DNA of 64,000 nt from Ferrimonas lipolytica (GCF_012295575.1 NZ_CP051180.1:3534001-3598000), one strand, 5' to 3'. Shown: positions 35,508 through 45,050, counted from the stretch's first letter. Notes: generated by a model from the sequence alone, not told the origin. Numbers and translations: made by a program.

Positions 35508-36028
35508 TTGGCAATTGGTTTCAGGTGGGTAACGAAGTTACATGGACGGTGAGTTGAGTCCAGCTGCTCTTTCAGGATCTTGGTCCAACCGGTACGGCAG
35601 GCGCCAGTAGAACCAGGCAAGCAGAAGATTGCAGTGCGATTGGCCATGCCACCAATAGCGCGTGACTGGACGGTGCTGGTGCCTAGCTCAAGGAAGGTGA
35701 TGTGGCGGAACAGCTCACCAAACCCTTCAATTTCTTTATCAAATAGTGGCGCTACTGATTCAGGCGTGGAGTCTCGATCGGTGAAGCCGGTACCGCCAGT
35801 AGAGATAATTACTTGGACGTGCTCAGAGGCGATCCAATCAGACATTACTGCACGGATGGTGTACTTGTCGTCTTTGATGATCTTCCGCTCAACCACGTTG
35901 TGGCCCGCTTCAATTAAACCATCTACTAAGAACTGACCTGATTTGTCGTTTTCCAAGGTACGGGTATCAGATAGGGTTAGTACGGCCACGTTCAGTGGTA
36001 CAAAGTTCGCTTGTGAAAGGTGTCCCAT
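35504..36028 (-). CDS. moaB: MoaB (MogA-like molybdopterin adenylyltransferase family)
   Basis: The 174-residue protein of the MoaB/Mog family has [34 protein letters not shown] and [14 protein letters not shown], which form the molybdopterin-binding site. In E. coli MoaB is dispensable and MogA does the adenylylation; here it could do so itself. ATG 36028 is chosen; a TTG at 36061 overlaps moaA by one codon. It lies between moaA and moaC. Confidence 0.93.
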   Translation of the reverse strand: MGHLSQANFVPLNVAVLTLSDTRTLENDKSGQFLVDGLIEAGHNVVERKIIKDDKYTIRAVMSDWIASEHVQVIISTGGTGFTDRDSTPESVAPLFDKEIEGFGELFRHITFLELGTSTVQSRAIGGMANRTAIFCLPGSTGACRTGWTKILKEQLDSTHRPCNFVTHLKPIAK

Positions 36029-36057
36029 AATGTGTCTCAGTCTCTTGCTGTAATTTA

Positions 36058-37038
36058 TCAACCACCGATGGAGGCCAGATGCGGCGTGGCACCGGCATCA
36101 CCATCGTGCAGGTGGTGTGTTTCATGTTTGCTGATCAGCGCGCGATGGAGGCGTTGCTGCAGCTCTGGAATATGGTTGTCACTGCCGAGCAGGTCGCGCA
36201 GTTCAATGCCAGCTTCGCCAAACAAGCACAGGTGCAGTTTGCCGGTGGAGGAAACCCGTAAGCGGTTGCAGCTGGCGCAGAAGTCTTTAGCGTACGGCAT
36301 GATTAAGCCGATCCGCCCAGCGTAATCTGGGTGACTGTAATTCAGTGCTGGCCCAGCATCTTTATCAGCGGGATCCAGCTGCCACCCTTGCTGCAGTAAT
36401 TGCTGTTGAATAACGGCACCGGCTAGATGGTGCTGTTTGAAGTAATCGTGATGTAGGCCTGTCTCCATCAATTCGATGAAGCGAATATCGACCTTACGAT
36501 CGCGGATATAGTTCAAAAACAGCGGCAGTTGATCGGCATTGTGGCCTTTCAATAGTACCGCGTTGATCTTGACTCGACGGTAGTCAAGTTCAAGCGCCCG
36601 ATCGATCCCTCTCATCACTAAATCGAAGCGACTGTCGCCGGTTATTCGCTCAAAATCACGACCATCTAGGCTGTCAGCGGATACATTTATCTGTTGTAGG
36701 CCTCGGCGTTGCCATTCGGCTGCGTGCTCGGCCAAACGGTAGCCATTGGTTGTGGTAGCTACGGTTTCGATTAAGGGGGTATTCGCTGCTGCTTCAATCA
36801 CTTGCTCAAAGTCTTTACGCAGACTTGGCTCACCACCGGTAATACGGATTTTACGGGTGCCACAGTGAGCAAATGCTGTCATTACTCGGCGCAGTTCGTC
36901 CAATTGCAAATGGCGTGGCTTACCTTCGGGTTTATAACCGTCGGGGAGGCAGTACTCGCATTTGAAGTTACAGGCGTCGGTAATCGATAAACGGAGATAG
37001 TGAAACCTCCGGCCGAACCGATCTTCCAGTTGTTGCAT
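36058..37038 (-). CDS. moaA: GTP 3',8-cyclase
   Basis: MoaA is the radical SAM enzyme that starts molybdenum cofactor synthesis from GTP. The 326-residue product has the N-terminal cluster CNFKCEYC (Cys23, 27, 30), ITGGEPSLRKD, the second cluster CASCNRLRVSSTGKLHLC, and the essential C-terminal Gly-Gly. The length matches the family. It is the first gene of moaABCDE and follows a long structured leader that looks like the Moco riboswitch. Confidence 0.97.
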   Translation of the reverse strand: MQQLEDRFGRRFHYLRLSITDACNFKCEYCLPDGYKPEGKPRHLQLDELRRVMTAFAHCGTRKIRITGGEPSLRKDFEQVIEAAANTPLIETVATTTNGYRLAEHAAEWQRRGLQQINVSADSLDGRDFERITGDSRFDLVMRGIDRALELDYRRVKINAVLLKGHNADQLPLFLNYIRDRKVDIRFIELMETGLHHDYFKQHHLAGAVIQQQLLQQGWQLDPADKDAGPALNYSHPDYAGRIGLIMPYAKDFCASCNRLRVSSTGKLHLCLFGEAGIELRDLLGSDNHIPELQQRLHRALISKHETHHLHDGDAGATPHLASIGG

Positions 37039-37049
37039 GTGTCACCTTT

Positions 37050-37165
37050 CCAATAGTTACGGGAGGCTCGGTGGCTTTCGCTGTCGGCCCTGGTGGCTCG
37101 AGGCCACGGCTAATGCTCCTTATCATGAGTGACGTAGGGGCATTAGCTCGGTTCACAAAGACGTA
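37050..37165 (-). promoter_or_regulatory. Moco RNA motif (molybdenum cofactor riboswitch candidate) before moaA
   Basis: The moaA leader of about 130 bases folds into several helices. GCTAATGC / GCATTAGC (37140-37147 with 37109-37116) form a perfect 8-bp stem, followed by a GTGGC / GCCAC hairpin and a GCGAAAGC tetraloop hairpin before a pyrimidine-rich CCTCCCG. These features and its place ahead of moaA fit the Moco RNA motif of gammaproteobacteria, which lowers moa expression when cofactor is plentiful. The call is from memory of the motif and position, not from a covariance search. Confidence 0.7.
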
Positions 37166-37171
37166 GTGTAA

Positions 37172-37177
37172 AGTATA
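37172..37177 (-). promoter_or_regulatory. Likely -10 element of the moa operon
   Basis: TATACT on the minus strand, just upstream of the structured leader. No good -35 was found, so an activator may be involved. Confidence 0.45.
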
Positions 37178-37286
37178 GCCAGTACGGTTCACAATCTACT
37201 TAGATCACAGTTTGTCCGCCTGTGCGGCTTGTTTTTCAGCTTTCGCAGATGGCTGAGCTATTACCTTAGTATGACACTACTACCCC

Positions 37287-37302
37287 TGTGATCTTAATCA
37301 CT
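37287..37302. promoter_or_regulatory. CRP-like site between moaA and the ETF-QO gene
   Basis: TGTGATCTTAATCACT matches TGTGA-N6-TCACA at nine of ten positions. It lies 71 bases before the ETF-QO start and about 110 bases upstream of the moa -10. Confidence 0.6.
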
Positions 37303-37372
37303 TTTTCAGTAAGCTGATGGCTGCATATATAAGCAGTGGCCGCGGTTACGCGGCGATGACGTAGAGGTTGCT

Positions 37373-39010
37373 ATGGAACGTGAGTCAATGGAATTTGACG
37401 TACTGGTGGTAGGAGCCGGCCCTGCCGGTTTATCCAGTGCTATTCGCTTAAAACAACTCAATTCAGAGTTGAACGTATGTGTGGTCGAGAAAGGCTCCGA
37501 AGTGGGTGCTCACATTTTATCTGGTGCGGTGTTTGAAACACGTGCTTTGGATGAGCTGCTTCCTGACTGGAAAGATCTTGGCGCACCGCTGAAAACCGCC
37601 GTTAGTGGCGATGAAATATATATGTTGAAGGCCAATGGCCAAACCAAATTCAACAACGCTTTTGTCCCTAAAACCATGCATAACGACGGCAATTACATTA
37701 TTAGCCTCGGTAATCTGTGTCGCTGGTTAGCTGAGCAGGCCGAAGGACTTGGCGTTGAGATCTACCCTGGCTTTGCCGCTGCTGAGATTATTCACGAACA
37801 GGGTATCGTCAAAGGCGTTATCACCGGTGATATGGGACTTGATCATAACGGTGAGCCCAAAGATGGCCATATGCTCGGGATGGAACTACGTGCCGGTTAC
37901 ACCTTATTTGCCGAAGGTTGCCGTGGTCATCTAGGCAAACAGCTGATCGAACAGTTTGGCTTAGATAAAGATAAGTCACCACAGCACTACGGCCTCGGTA
38001 TTAAAGAGGTATGGCAGGCACCGGAAGGCAAGCATCAGCCAGGGTTAGTGATCCACACAGCTGGTTACCCGTTAGCCGAACACGACGCCACCGGCGGTGG
38101 TTTCCTGTATCACGGCGACGATGGCCAACTGTTGGTTGGTTTGATCACCGATTTGAACTACAAAAACCCACACCTTAGTCCGTTTGAAGAGTTTCAGCGC
38201 TTTAAGACCCACCCGCAGATCCGGCAGTACCTTGAGGGCGGTGAACGCATTGCCTATGGTGCCCGAGCCATCGCCAAAGGTGGCTTTAATTCACTACCAG
38301 ACATGCACTTCCCCGGTGGTTTGTTGATTGGTTGTGACGCCGGCACTCTTAACTTTGCCAAGATCAAAGGTAGCCATACTGCGATGAAGAGCGGCATGTT
38401 GGCAGCTGATGTGGTGGCTGAGTCGTTGGCGGGTAATGCTGCTGGCGGTTTGGATCTTACCCAAATTACCAGCCACTTTAAGGCTTCGTGGCTGTATGAC
38501 GAACTCTACCGTAGCCGTAACTTTGGTCCGGCATTGCACAAGTTTGGCACCATGGGGGGCGGCGCGTTCAACTACATCGAACAGAATTGGTTTGGCGGTA
38601 AGCTGCCGCTGACCCTACAAGATGAGACTTACGACCATGAGGCGATGACCTTAGCGGCTGACGCAACGCCGATTAGTTACCCTAAGCCTGATGGTAAGGT
38701 CAGCTTTGACCGTCTCTCTTCTGTGTTTGTCTCCAATACCTCCCACGAAGAGGATCAGCCCTGTCATTTGCGTTTAACCGATAAGGCTATCCCGGTGGCG
38801 GTTAACTTGGCCCAATTTGCCGAGCCGGCGCAGCGCTATTGTCCTGCAGGGGTCTATGAGATCGTTGGTGAGGAGAGCAGTGAGCCGAAGTTACAGATAA
38901 ACTTTGCTAACTGCGTTCATTGTAAAACCTGTGATATTAAGGATCCAAGCCAGAACATCACTTGGGTAGTGCCAGAGGGGGGCAATGGCCCCAACTATCC
39001 AAATATGTAA
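37373..39010 (+). CDS. Electron-transfer flavoprotein-ubiquinone oxidoreductase
   Basis: The 545-residue enzyme passes electrons from reduced ETF to the quinone pool at the inner membrane, during fatty acid and amino acid oxidation. The N-terminal FAD motif is VVGAGPAGLSSAIRL. The central membrane-contact and quinone region is followed by a C-terminal 4Fe-4S domain with CPAGVYE and NCVHCKTCDIKDP. The length matches the family (about 545-560). No etfAB is in the window. A CRP-like site upstream suggests carbon control. Confidence 0.95.
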   Translation: MERESMEFDVLVVGAGPAGLSSAIRLKQLNSELNVCVVEKGSEVGAHILSGAVFETRALDELLPDWKDLGAPLKTAVSGDEIYMLKANGQTKFNNAFVPKTMHNDGNYIISLGNLCRWLAEQAEGLGVEIYPGFAAAEIIHEQGIVKGVITGDMGLDHNGEPKDGHMLGMELRAGYTLFAEGCRGHLGKQLIEQFGLDKDKSPQHYGLGIKEVWQAPEGKHQPGLVIHTAGYPLAEHDATGGGFLYHGDDGQLLVGLITDLNYKNPHLSPFEEFQRFKTHPQIRQYLEGGERIAYGARAIAKGGFNSLPDMHFPGGLLIGCDAGTLNFAKIKGSHTAMKSGMLAADVVAESLAGNAAGGLDLTQITSHFKASWLYDELYRSRNFGPALHKFGTMGGGAFNYIEQNWFGGKLPLTLQDETYDHEAMTLAADATPISYPKPDGKVSFDRLSSVFVSNTSHEEDQPCHLRLTDKAIPVAVNLAQFAEPAQRYCPAGVYEIVGEESSEPKLQINFANCVHCKTCDIKDPSQNITWVVPEGGNGPNYPNM

Positions 39011-39022
39011 CGGCCAACAATC

Positions 39023-39050
39023 AAAGGACGCTGCGGCGTCCTTTTTGTTG
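39023..39050 (+). terminator. Terminator after the ETF-QO gene
   Basis: Stem GGACGC / GCGTCC (39026-39041) followed by TTTTTG. Confidence 0.82.
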
Positions 39051-39059
39051 TCCTCGTCG

Positions 39060-40043
39060 CTAGGATGCTAATAGCACCGGCAGGATCTCAGCCAGTTCAG
39101 GACGATTGAATTTTCGTTGAATGAATTGGTTAAAGGATTTGGAGATAAACTCAACCAAATAGGTGGTCTCTTGCGAACCATAACGGGCACGGCTGGTGTA
39201 CAAACGATAGCTGGCTTTATGGCGGTTTAGTTCATCCGGTGGCAGTAACACGACATGGTTTTCTAGACTGTCTGGCAGTGCAGCTAGGCTAGTGTAGGTA
39301 ATGGTGTGGTTGTCGGCAATGGCGTCATAGATGCTGCCGACGTAACCGATGCGGGCGACGATACGCATATTGATATTATGCTCGGCGGTAACCTTTTCAA
39401 GGATGGAGTTACCGTTGTTGTTCCAGCCAGCAAGGTCGTTGAGTACTACTGGGTAGTGGCCAAGATCGGTTAACTCGACATAGCCTTTTCTGGCCAATGG
39501 GTGATCTTTATGAACCACAATGGTACGCAAGCAGGGCGCGAGTTCGACTTCGTAGATGCCTTTGTTGCCGATTGGCATCACATGGATGCCGAAGTGAATG
39601 GAACCGTTGTCGAGATCGAACATCGAGTGCAGATTCCATGGGCGTGCGCACAGCTGTGTATTAGGCATGGTTTGCTGGATCTCACGCAGCAGTTGTCCGT
39701 ACCAATTGCATACGGTGTCATCGGCAACAATAAAGATCTCTTTGCTGATTAAGCTTGGTTCGAAATGGCCAGCATGGAGCAGCTCTTCGTGCACTCGAGT
39801 AACCAGCTCGGTAGCGATAAGGCCAATCTGCTTGCAGCGCTCTGTTGGCTTCAACCCGGTGCCAGTTCGAATGAACATCTCGTCGTCGAATATGGTACGC
39901 AGCCGCCGTAAATGGTAGCTGATGGTCGACTGGCTCATGCCCAGTTCGTCTGCAGCTGCACTGGCATTGCCATGTTGAATCAAACAAATGATCAACTCTA
40001 GGTGGGCAACGGAGAGGTCTTTAACACAGTCTTTAACGGTCAT
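39060..40043 (-). CDS. LysR-family regulator downstream of assT
   Basis: The protein of about 327 residues has an N-terminal winged helix (LIQHGNASAAADELGMSQST) and a periplasmic-binding-like effector domain, unlike the paralogous pair at 8-11 kb. ATG 40043 fits the start of the helix; a GTG at 40088 is in frame. It lies on the same strand as assT, 249 bases downstream and behind a terminator. A perfect 8-bp dyad GACAGTAC / GTACTGTC (40221-40241) upstream may be its operator. Control of assT and dsbLI is plausible but inferred from position only. Confidence 0.87.
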   Translation of the reverse strand: MTVKDCVKDLSVAHLELIICLIQHGNASAAADELGMSQSTISYHLRRLRTIFDDEMFIRTGTGLKPTERCKQIGLIATELVTRVHEELLHAGHFEPSLISKEIFIVADDTVCNWYGQLLREIQQTMPNTQLCARPWNLHSMFDLDNGSIHFGIHVMPIGNKGIYEVELAPCLRTIVVHKDHPLARKGYVELTDLGHYPVVLNDLAGWNNNGNSILEKVTAEHNINMRIVARIGYVGSIYDAIADNHTITYTSLAALPDSLENHVVLLPPDELNRHKASYRLYTSRARYGSQETTYLVEFISKSFNQFIQRKFNRPELAEILPVLLAS

Positions 40044-40251
40044 TCGAGTCTCGGTTGGGACGAAATAATCACACAGTAACGAGATCACTCAAATGTTGTA
40101 GTGCGGTATATCGGGTAATAAAAGATGGCCGTAAAGTAGATGAATGGGCTGTGATGATGGCTGCGAAAATGTGTGCTGATAACGAAAAAAAATACCTTTT
40201 GATATTCTTTTCGCGGCGACGACAGTACATGAGGTACTGTCTTTAAATAAA

Positions 40252-40277
40252 ATAAAGCCTCCGCTGGGAGGCTTTAT
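40252..40277 (-). terminator. Terminator after assT
   Basis: A perfect 11-bp stem ATAAAGCCTCC / GGAGGCTTTAT (40252-40277), T-rich on the minus-strand side, 16 bases after the assT stop. Confidence 0.82.
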
Positions 40278-40292
40278 CGTCAACCGTTGCGG

Positions 40293-42083
40293 TTACTTAC
40301 CAAACTGGCTGGTTAGATTGACTATGCTAGCGCGGTAGTGTGGGGAGTTGTGTTTATCGGACAGCATGTCGATTTCAACCATCACCTTTTTGGTGTCGTA
40401 GTCGATCTCATTGATTTTACCCACCGTTGGTTGGCCTGGCGAGTACAGGTGAATGGAGCCACCAAAGCCAAACATGGTGTTCTTATCTTCGAAGTATTCG
40501 ACGTTGGAGGTAATTGGTGAGTACCAATCGTAACCACGCTCTTTACCGTATTCCCAAGTTTGCTCGACGGTCATGTTGTCTTCGTCAATCTTGTACTCAA
40601 CAAAGCGTGAGTATTTCATGGTAGGCATTGCTGGCTGTTCGTGGCCGCGGCCATCACCATTATCAAACACGGTTAGGTTGCCGGTGGTGTTGTTCAACCA
40701 AGCAGTGTGTTGGGTGTAGGAGAAGTCGAAATCTCCCTCGCATACGCCTTTTTCAGAGCATTCAATCGCTTTTCCTTTGGCATCAACCGGCTTGAGCAAC
40801 TTAGCAGACAGTTCTGTATTCCAACCTTCAGCTGGAGCCAGAATCCATTTCACTTCTTTATCGCGAGTTACTTTAGCAACACCTTGGTGGCGGAACGACA
40901 GGATGATGGAGTCGTCCTTTGGATCGTATTCTACCGAGTTGATGTGAGCCCAGTTTCGACCGGCGCCAATGCCAGGGATATCTCCGTATGGGGCGTTGAT
41001 TTCCATTACGCCGGTTTCGCCTTGGTGATCGATATCAACGTTCAAACATACTGCGCCCATATCAAGCGCTTCTAACAAAGCATCACGATATGGATCCATG
41101 ATTTCGGCTAGGTTCCAGACATCAGCCAGATTACCGTCTTTGTCCAGCTCCAGAATGTGGTCACGTACGGTGTGGACGATATTGCCTTCGGCGTTAACGT
41201 AGTTGGCTTTGGCTGCACGCACGAGGGTATGGCCATTTGGCATTACGTTGGCTTCGTGAGATGCATCAATGTAGCCCCGCGGTAAACGCTGATCATCAAT
41301 GCGGCCGAGCAGATCGAAGGTACCCCAGCGTTGACCCTGTACGAAGGTGTACTTGCCGTTGCCGTTGTCGTGGAAGCCCATAAAGTAGCCACGCTTCTCT
41401 ACATCTAATGCAGTGCCATCGTAGGTTGCGTCTTGATTTAACCACCAGCGAACATCGCCGTTGGTATCTACAACGTAGGTCATTGGGGCGTTATCAAACG
41501 GCATAGAGCCGGTTGCTGGCGAGCCTTCAAAGATGCCGGCATCTTTGGCTTTTTGACCAGACCAGTGCAGATCGGAACCTTGCTGATTGTAAGTATGGGT
41601 GTTGACTAGGTAGAGGCGTTCCTCGAAGCCTTTTGCGACGGTTTTAACGTCGGCTACTTGCATCTCACTGATGGAGCGGTTGTCCATGTAACGGTTATTG
41701 ATGCTGGAGGTCAGTACTTTATGTTGCTCGGAGATTTTTTTACCATCGAGCACATAATCAATTGTTACCGCGTTGTTGTGGCTGGCGTAGAGGCCAAATA
41801 GCGGTATGCCATCGTGACTGTTGATGGTTTGTTGGCCAACTGGGTAGGAGATGTCAACGCCGTTCTTACCTTTGCCGTGCACCGTAACGGTGACATTGGT
41901 TGGGCGCTTAGAGCCCAAGTCTAAAATCGCAGTTAGTGGTGAGTTGCCGTATGGGTTAACCAGGATAGCGCCTAATTGCCCCACTGCTGGGGCAGGCTTA
42001 AAGCCAGCGGCTTGTGCAGGTAAGGCGATGCTTGCCAACGTAAGGCCTGCGACAATCGCAGAGGAAAGAAGAGTTTTTTTCAT
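40293..42083 (-). CDS. assT: Arylsulfate sulfotransferase
   Basis: AssT is a periplasmic, PAPS-independent enzyme that moves sulfate from one phenol to another. The 596-residue product has a signal peptide (cleaved near residue 25). Residues equivalent to the catalytic set of E. coli CFT073 AssT are seen with constant spacing: His276, His380, Arg398 and His459, the last being the one sulfated in the reaction. Cys442 and Cys448 match the pair that forms its essential disulfide. ATG 42083 follows CGGAG. DsbL and DsbI genes lie upstream on the same strand. The 449-base gap between assT and dsbI is AT-rich and holds the dsbI terminator; otherwise I see only the presumed assT promoter region. Confidence 0.95.
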   Translation of the reverse strand: MKKTLLSSAIVAGLTLASIALPAQAAGFKPAPAVGQLGAILVNPYGNSPLTAILDLGSKRPTNVTVTVHGKGKNGVDISYPVGQQTINSHDGIPLFGLYASHNNAVTIDYVLDGKKISEQHKVLTSSINNRYMDNRSISEMQVADVKTVAKGFEERLYLVNTHTYNQQGSDLHWSGQKAKDAGIFEGSPATGSMPFDNAPMTYVVDTNGDVRWWLNQDATYDGTALDVEKRGYFMGFHDNGNGKYTFVQGQRWGTFDLLGRIDDQRLPRGYIDASHEANVMPNGHTLVRAAKANYVNAEGNIVHTVRDHILELDKDGNLADVWNLAEIMDPYRDALLEALDMGAVCLNVDIDHQGETGVMEINAPYGDIPGIGAGRNWAHINSVEYDPKDDSIILSFRHQGVAKVTRDKEVKWILAPAEGWNTELSAKLLKPVDAKGKAIECSEKGVCEGDFDFSYTQHTAWLNNTTGNLTVFDNGDGRGHEQPAMPTMKYSRFVEYKIDEDNMTVEQTWEYGKERGYDWYSPITSNVEYFEDKNTMFGFGGSIHLYSPGQPTVGKINEIDYDTKKVMVEIDMLSDKHNSPHYRASIVNLTSQFGK

Positions 42084-42481
42084 TATATTCTCCGAAATAA
42101 ACTTATTATTTGTTAATTCGAAATGGATATTAGTTGGATTGTTTAATAATGAATTAGGCATCGGTCACACAATTTTTAACCTCACTTATTAATTATTTAA
42201 ATTAGCGAGTAACTCAAATATAAAATAAAGCTATTTAAATAATCAAAATACCATTTTTAAAAAATGATAATTATCTACTTATTTTTGATTTACTATGTGA
42301 AGTATATCTATCGGAATACAAAATAATTGGCTGTTTCGAGCCAAGCTCAGTTTTTTAGCATCAATTCAAATTTGATTTTCTTAGTCGGCTTGGTGACTAG
42401 TGGACTATTGTGCCGATACTGATGCAGTTAGTGCTGGCGCAGCATATGCCCGGTTTAGACGGAGTTAATCGGTACCAACAA

Positions 42482-42507
42482 AAAACGCAGCCAATTGGCT
42501 GCGTTTT
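42482..42507 (-). terminator. Terminator after dsbLI
   Basis: A perfect 26-base palindrome with arms AAAACGCAGCCAA and TTGGCTGCGTTTT, T-rich on the minus-strand side. It separates dsbLI from assT. Confidence 0.88.
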
Positions 42508-42532
42508 GCTGTGACGATGAAGCTTGTGCGAA

Positions 42533-43147
42533 CTATTTGTTCAGTAAGTTACGCACCCAACCAAAGGTGGCTGCACCCAAACCGATGGTAAAGAAGCTGT
42601 ACGCAATAATGCAGTACTGTGCCATGTTCAAGCCCAGTAGTGACCAATCGTCTTCACCACAGATACCAGATGGCTGGAACTCGTACGGGAACCACTCATG
42701 CAGTGGCAAGCCCAGTGGGAAGTGAGGTTCAGTCGAACAAGCACCGCCACCGCCACCCGCTGCGAACAAGTCACCACCAGTTGCCATTACGTCATCCAGT
42801 GCATGGGAAGAGTCATGCAGTGCATTTAGTTCAATCGACCACGCCATGCCCTGCAATACGCCGTACCACGCCAGTGCCATGCCAACAACTTTAAGGATGT
42901 TGTTGCCAGGTTGGATCGCGATGATTAGGCCGGCAAACAAGATGCAACACTGGCTAAAGCGAATGTAAACGCAGATTTCACATGGGTCCATCTCTAGGAA
43001 CCACTGGAAGTAGCCCATCGCAGATAGAATCAAAAACAGTGCCGCGCCGCTCATTACAAACCACAGCCAACGCTGGTTTTGCCATTGTGCTAAGGTTTGA
43101 GCTGGGGCGCCTTTTAGCGCGCCAAAGCCCTCTTTAATTGGATTCAT
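42533..43147 (-). CDS. dsbI: DsbI-type (DsbB-like) disulfide-generating membrane protein
   Basis: This 204-residue inner-membrane protein of the DsbB family has about four to five helices. The first redox pair is CEIC (Cys56, Cys59). The second periplasmic loop has an unusual Gly-rich stretch GGGGGAC followed by a distant GIC, so the second pair is widely spaced. It would reoxidise DsbL and pass electrons to quinone. ATG 43147 is preferred over a TTG one codon upstream. It starts ten bases after dsbL. Confidence 0.9.
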   Translation of the reverse strand: MNPIKEGFGALKGAPAQTLAQWQNQRWLWFVMSGAALFLILSAMGYFQWFLEMDPCEICVYIRFSQCCILFAGLIIAIQPGNNILKVVGMALAWYGVLQGMAWSIELNALHDSSHALDDVMATGGDLFAAGGGGGACSTEPHFPLGLPLHEWFPYEFQPSGICGEDDWSLLGLNMAQYCIIAYSFFTIGLGAATFGWVRNLLNK

Positions 43148-43157
43148 CAAGGTGCCC

Positions 43158-43760
43158 TTACTTAGCCAGCAGTTCAGCAGTCAACTCGTCCAACATCTTC
43201 ATGCTGGTGACCGACTGGGTATTGATCAGGTATTTGCCGTTAACGACGATGGCAGGAATGCCTTTAATCTTGGCAACTTCTAAGCCTTGGTCCCACTTTT
43301 TCAGCAATTTAGCCACTTCTGGCGAGGCAGCGTGCTTGTCGAATTCTGCTTTAGATATCCCCAGCTGATCGATACCAAACTGAGTCGCTTCTTCGCTTGA
43401 GCTGAACTTTTTCTTTAGAGCGTGAATTTGCTTGTAGTAAGCCATCTTCACTTTCTTGTACTGCTTGTCGCCCAGTACTTTACCTACGGCCACGGCAGTG
43501 GCTTTTTCTAGCCCAAATGGAGGCTTAGTGGTGATGTGGTAGGCGTCGTAGCTGATGCCATCTGGCAAATTTTTAACGTAGTTAGGGATAACCGCTTTTT
43601 CGTACTTGTAACAGAACGGGCAGTTAGTGGAGTACACCTTAACCACTTGGTTGGGAGCGTCGAAACCACCGTCTTTTAGGTCGATGTAATGCTTACCTTC
43701 GTCATAAGCTGATGCACCAAAAGATAAAACTAATGCCATTGCTGAAATAAGCTTTTTCAT
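43158..43760 (-). CDS. dsbL: DsbL-type thiol oxidoreductase (DsbA-like)
   Basis: The 200-residue periplasmic thioredoxin-fold protein has a signal peptide (about 1-18) and the active site CPFC (Cys47-Cys50), as in uropathogenic E. coli DsbL, rather than the CPHC of DsbA. The cis-Pro loop reads IKGIPAIVV. DsbL is a strong oxidant with AssT as its preferred substrate. It forms an operon with dsbI, and assT lies directly downstream. Confidence 0.92.
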   Translation of the reverse strand: MKKLISAMALVLSFGASAYDEGKHYIDLKDGGFDAPNQVVKVYSTNCPFCYKYEKAVIPNYVKNLPDGISYDAYHITTKPPFGLEKATAVAVGKVLGDKQYKKVKMAYYKQIHALKKKFSSSEEATQFGIDQLGISKAEFDKHAASPEVAKLLKKWDQGLEVAKIKGIPAIVVNGKYLINTQSVTSMKMLDELTAELLAK

Positions 43761-43811
43761 AAATATTCCTGACTAAATTAAATTCTATTTGGTAGCCATT
43801 TTAAGTAAAAA

Positions 43812-43829
43812 ATCACAACTAAATGTGAT
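43812..43829. promoter_or_regulatory. Dyad upstream of dsbL
   Basis: ATCACA-N6-TGTGAT, a perfect inverted repeat, lies about 50 bases before the dsbL start. It might be the site of a LysR or CRP-like regulator. The rest of the 300-base AT-rich gap 43761-44060 shows nothing else clear. Confidence 0.4.
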
Positions 43830-44060
43830 CAGTGTGGTGAGTGGTGTTCACGGGGTGTGGTGATTTATTATTCTGCTATCCAAGACATAAAAAATCTAAG
43901 ATTATTAAAAAATTAAAATAGTATATTGGTATTTTTAATTAACCAAGTTAGATGATGTTTACGGCCTTGTTTTTCGCAGGTTTAGAATAAAGATATCAAA
44001 ATAAAGCGCTCTCGCTGGTGAGTAGTGGCTTAGTGACCTGGAGTGGCATTACTGACAACG

Positions 44061-45050
44061 CTAAGCCACAGTGGTGCGGCCGGTTTCGGAATGTTTCGCC
44101 TGGAACATTGCCAGTTGTGCTCGGTGTAATAACTGCTCAGCGTTGACCCCTGGCTGCCATTGGCTGATACCTTGGGTTAGCGTGACATATCGACTTATTG
44201 GAGAACCTTGATTCTCCAACTTAGTGCGCGCAAGGTGATCTAAGATCTGCATGGCCAGCCGATTGGCACCGTGTTTATCGGTGCCAGGTAGCAATAGTAC
44301 ATAGTTGCCGCCATTAAGCCGTGCAATCAGATCGGATTGGCGCTGTGAGTCGCTTTTGATGAGACGAGCCACTTGCTCAAGGCAGCTGTTGCCATACTCG
44401 TTCCCGTAGTGTTCGTTGTAAGCGCGGAAGTAGTCGATATCAAGCACGATGAGACTGAGTGGGGTTTTACTGCGTTTGGCTTCCGACACCGATTGCCGTA
44501 GCCTTTTTTCGAAGTACTGCTTATTACGTAGTCCGGTGATGGCATCGTAATTATTGTGACGCTGCAGTTGTCTTTTAAGGCGGTGCTGCTCGATCTGCTT
44601 GAGCTTAGCAAATCGCTGCCATAAACCGCTTTGATACCATAGTAATGTTGCACCAATGGCCCATACCGGCAGCCAGATATTGAGCTCAATGGTTATCGAG
44701 TAGACCAGCAGCGACGGCAATACCCACAGTACTATCAAATAAGGTTGGTGGGCGAAGGTTGGGATCACCATCAACAACATAATCAGGCTGGCTTCGGGGT
44801 AGGGTTGCGCGATGAGCGACAGTGCTAAGGTGATCGAGCAGGCACAGATTAGGTAACCAAGGGCGTTAGTTGTGGAACGTCGCCAAGTGATCCATGCCGT
44901 AATTGGGGTAATGATAATGGCGCTAATCAACCAACCAAGATAGGGGCGACTGGGCTCGACACTAAGTAGCTGCAACATGAGTGCTACCGTCATTGCGCTA
45001 AGCAGTGCCGGTAGAGCTTGATGATGAGGTGGATGTTGGGTGTACGTCAT
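44061..45050 (-). CDS. Membrane protein with degenerate GGDEF domain
   Basis: The 329-residue protein has about six hydrophobic segments in residues 12-145 and a GGDEF-like domain (about 165-325). The metal-binding DIDYFRAYNEHYGN region is kept, but the signature reads GGNYV (247-251), without the catalytic Asp-Glu. It is therefore probably not a diguanylate cyclase; it could bind a nucleotide or act through protein contacts. It lies 36 bases after the PfkB kinase gene on the same strand and could share its transcript. Confidence 0.85.
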   Translation of the reverse strand: MTYTQHPPHHQALPALLSAMTVALMLQLLSVEPSRPYLGWLISAIIITPITAWITWRRSTTNALGYLICACSITLALSLIAQPYPEASLIMLLMVIPTFAHQPYLIVLWVLPSLLVYSITIELNIWLPVWAIGATLLWYQSGLWQRFAKLKQIEQHRLKRQLQRHNNYDAITGLRNKQYFEKRLRQSVSEAKRSKTPLSLIVLDIDYFRAYNEHYGNEYGNSCLEQVARLIKSDSQRQSDLIARLNGGNYVLLLPGTDKHGANRLAMQILDHLARTKLENQGSPISRYVTLTQGISQWQPGVNAEQLLHRAQLAMFQAKHSETGRTTVA

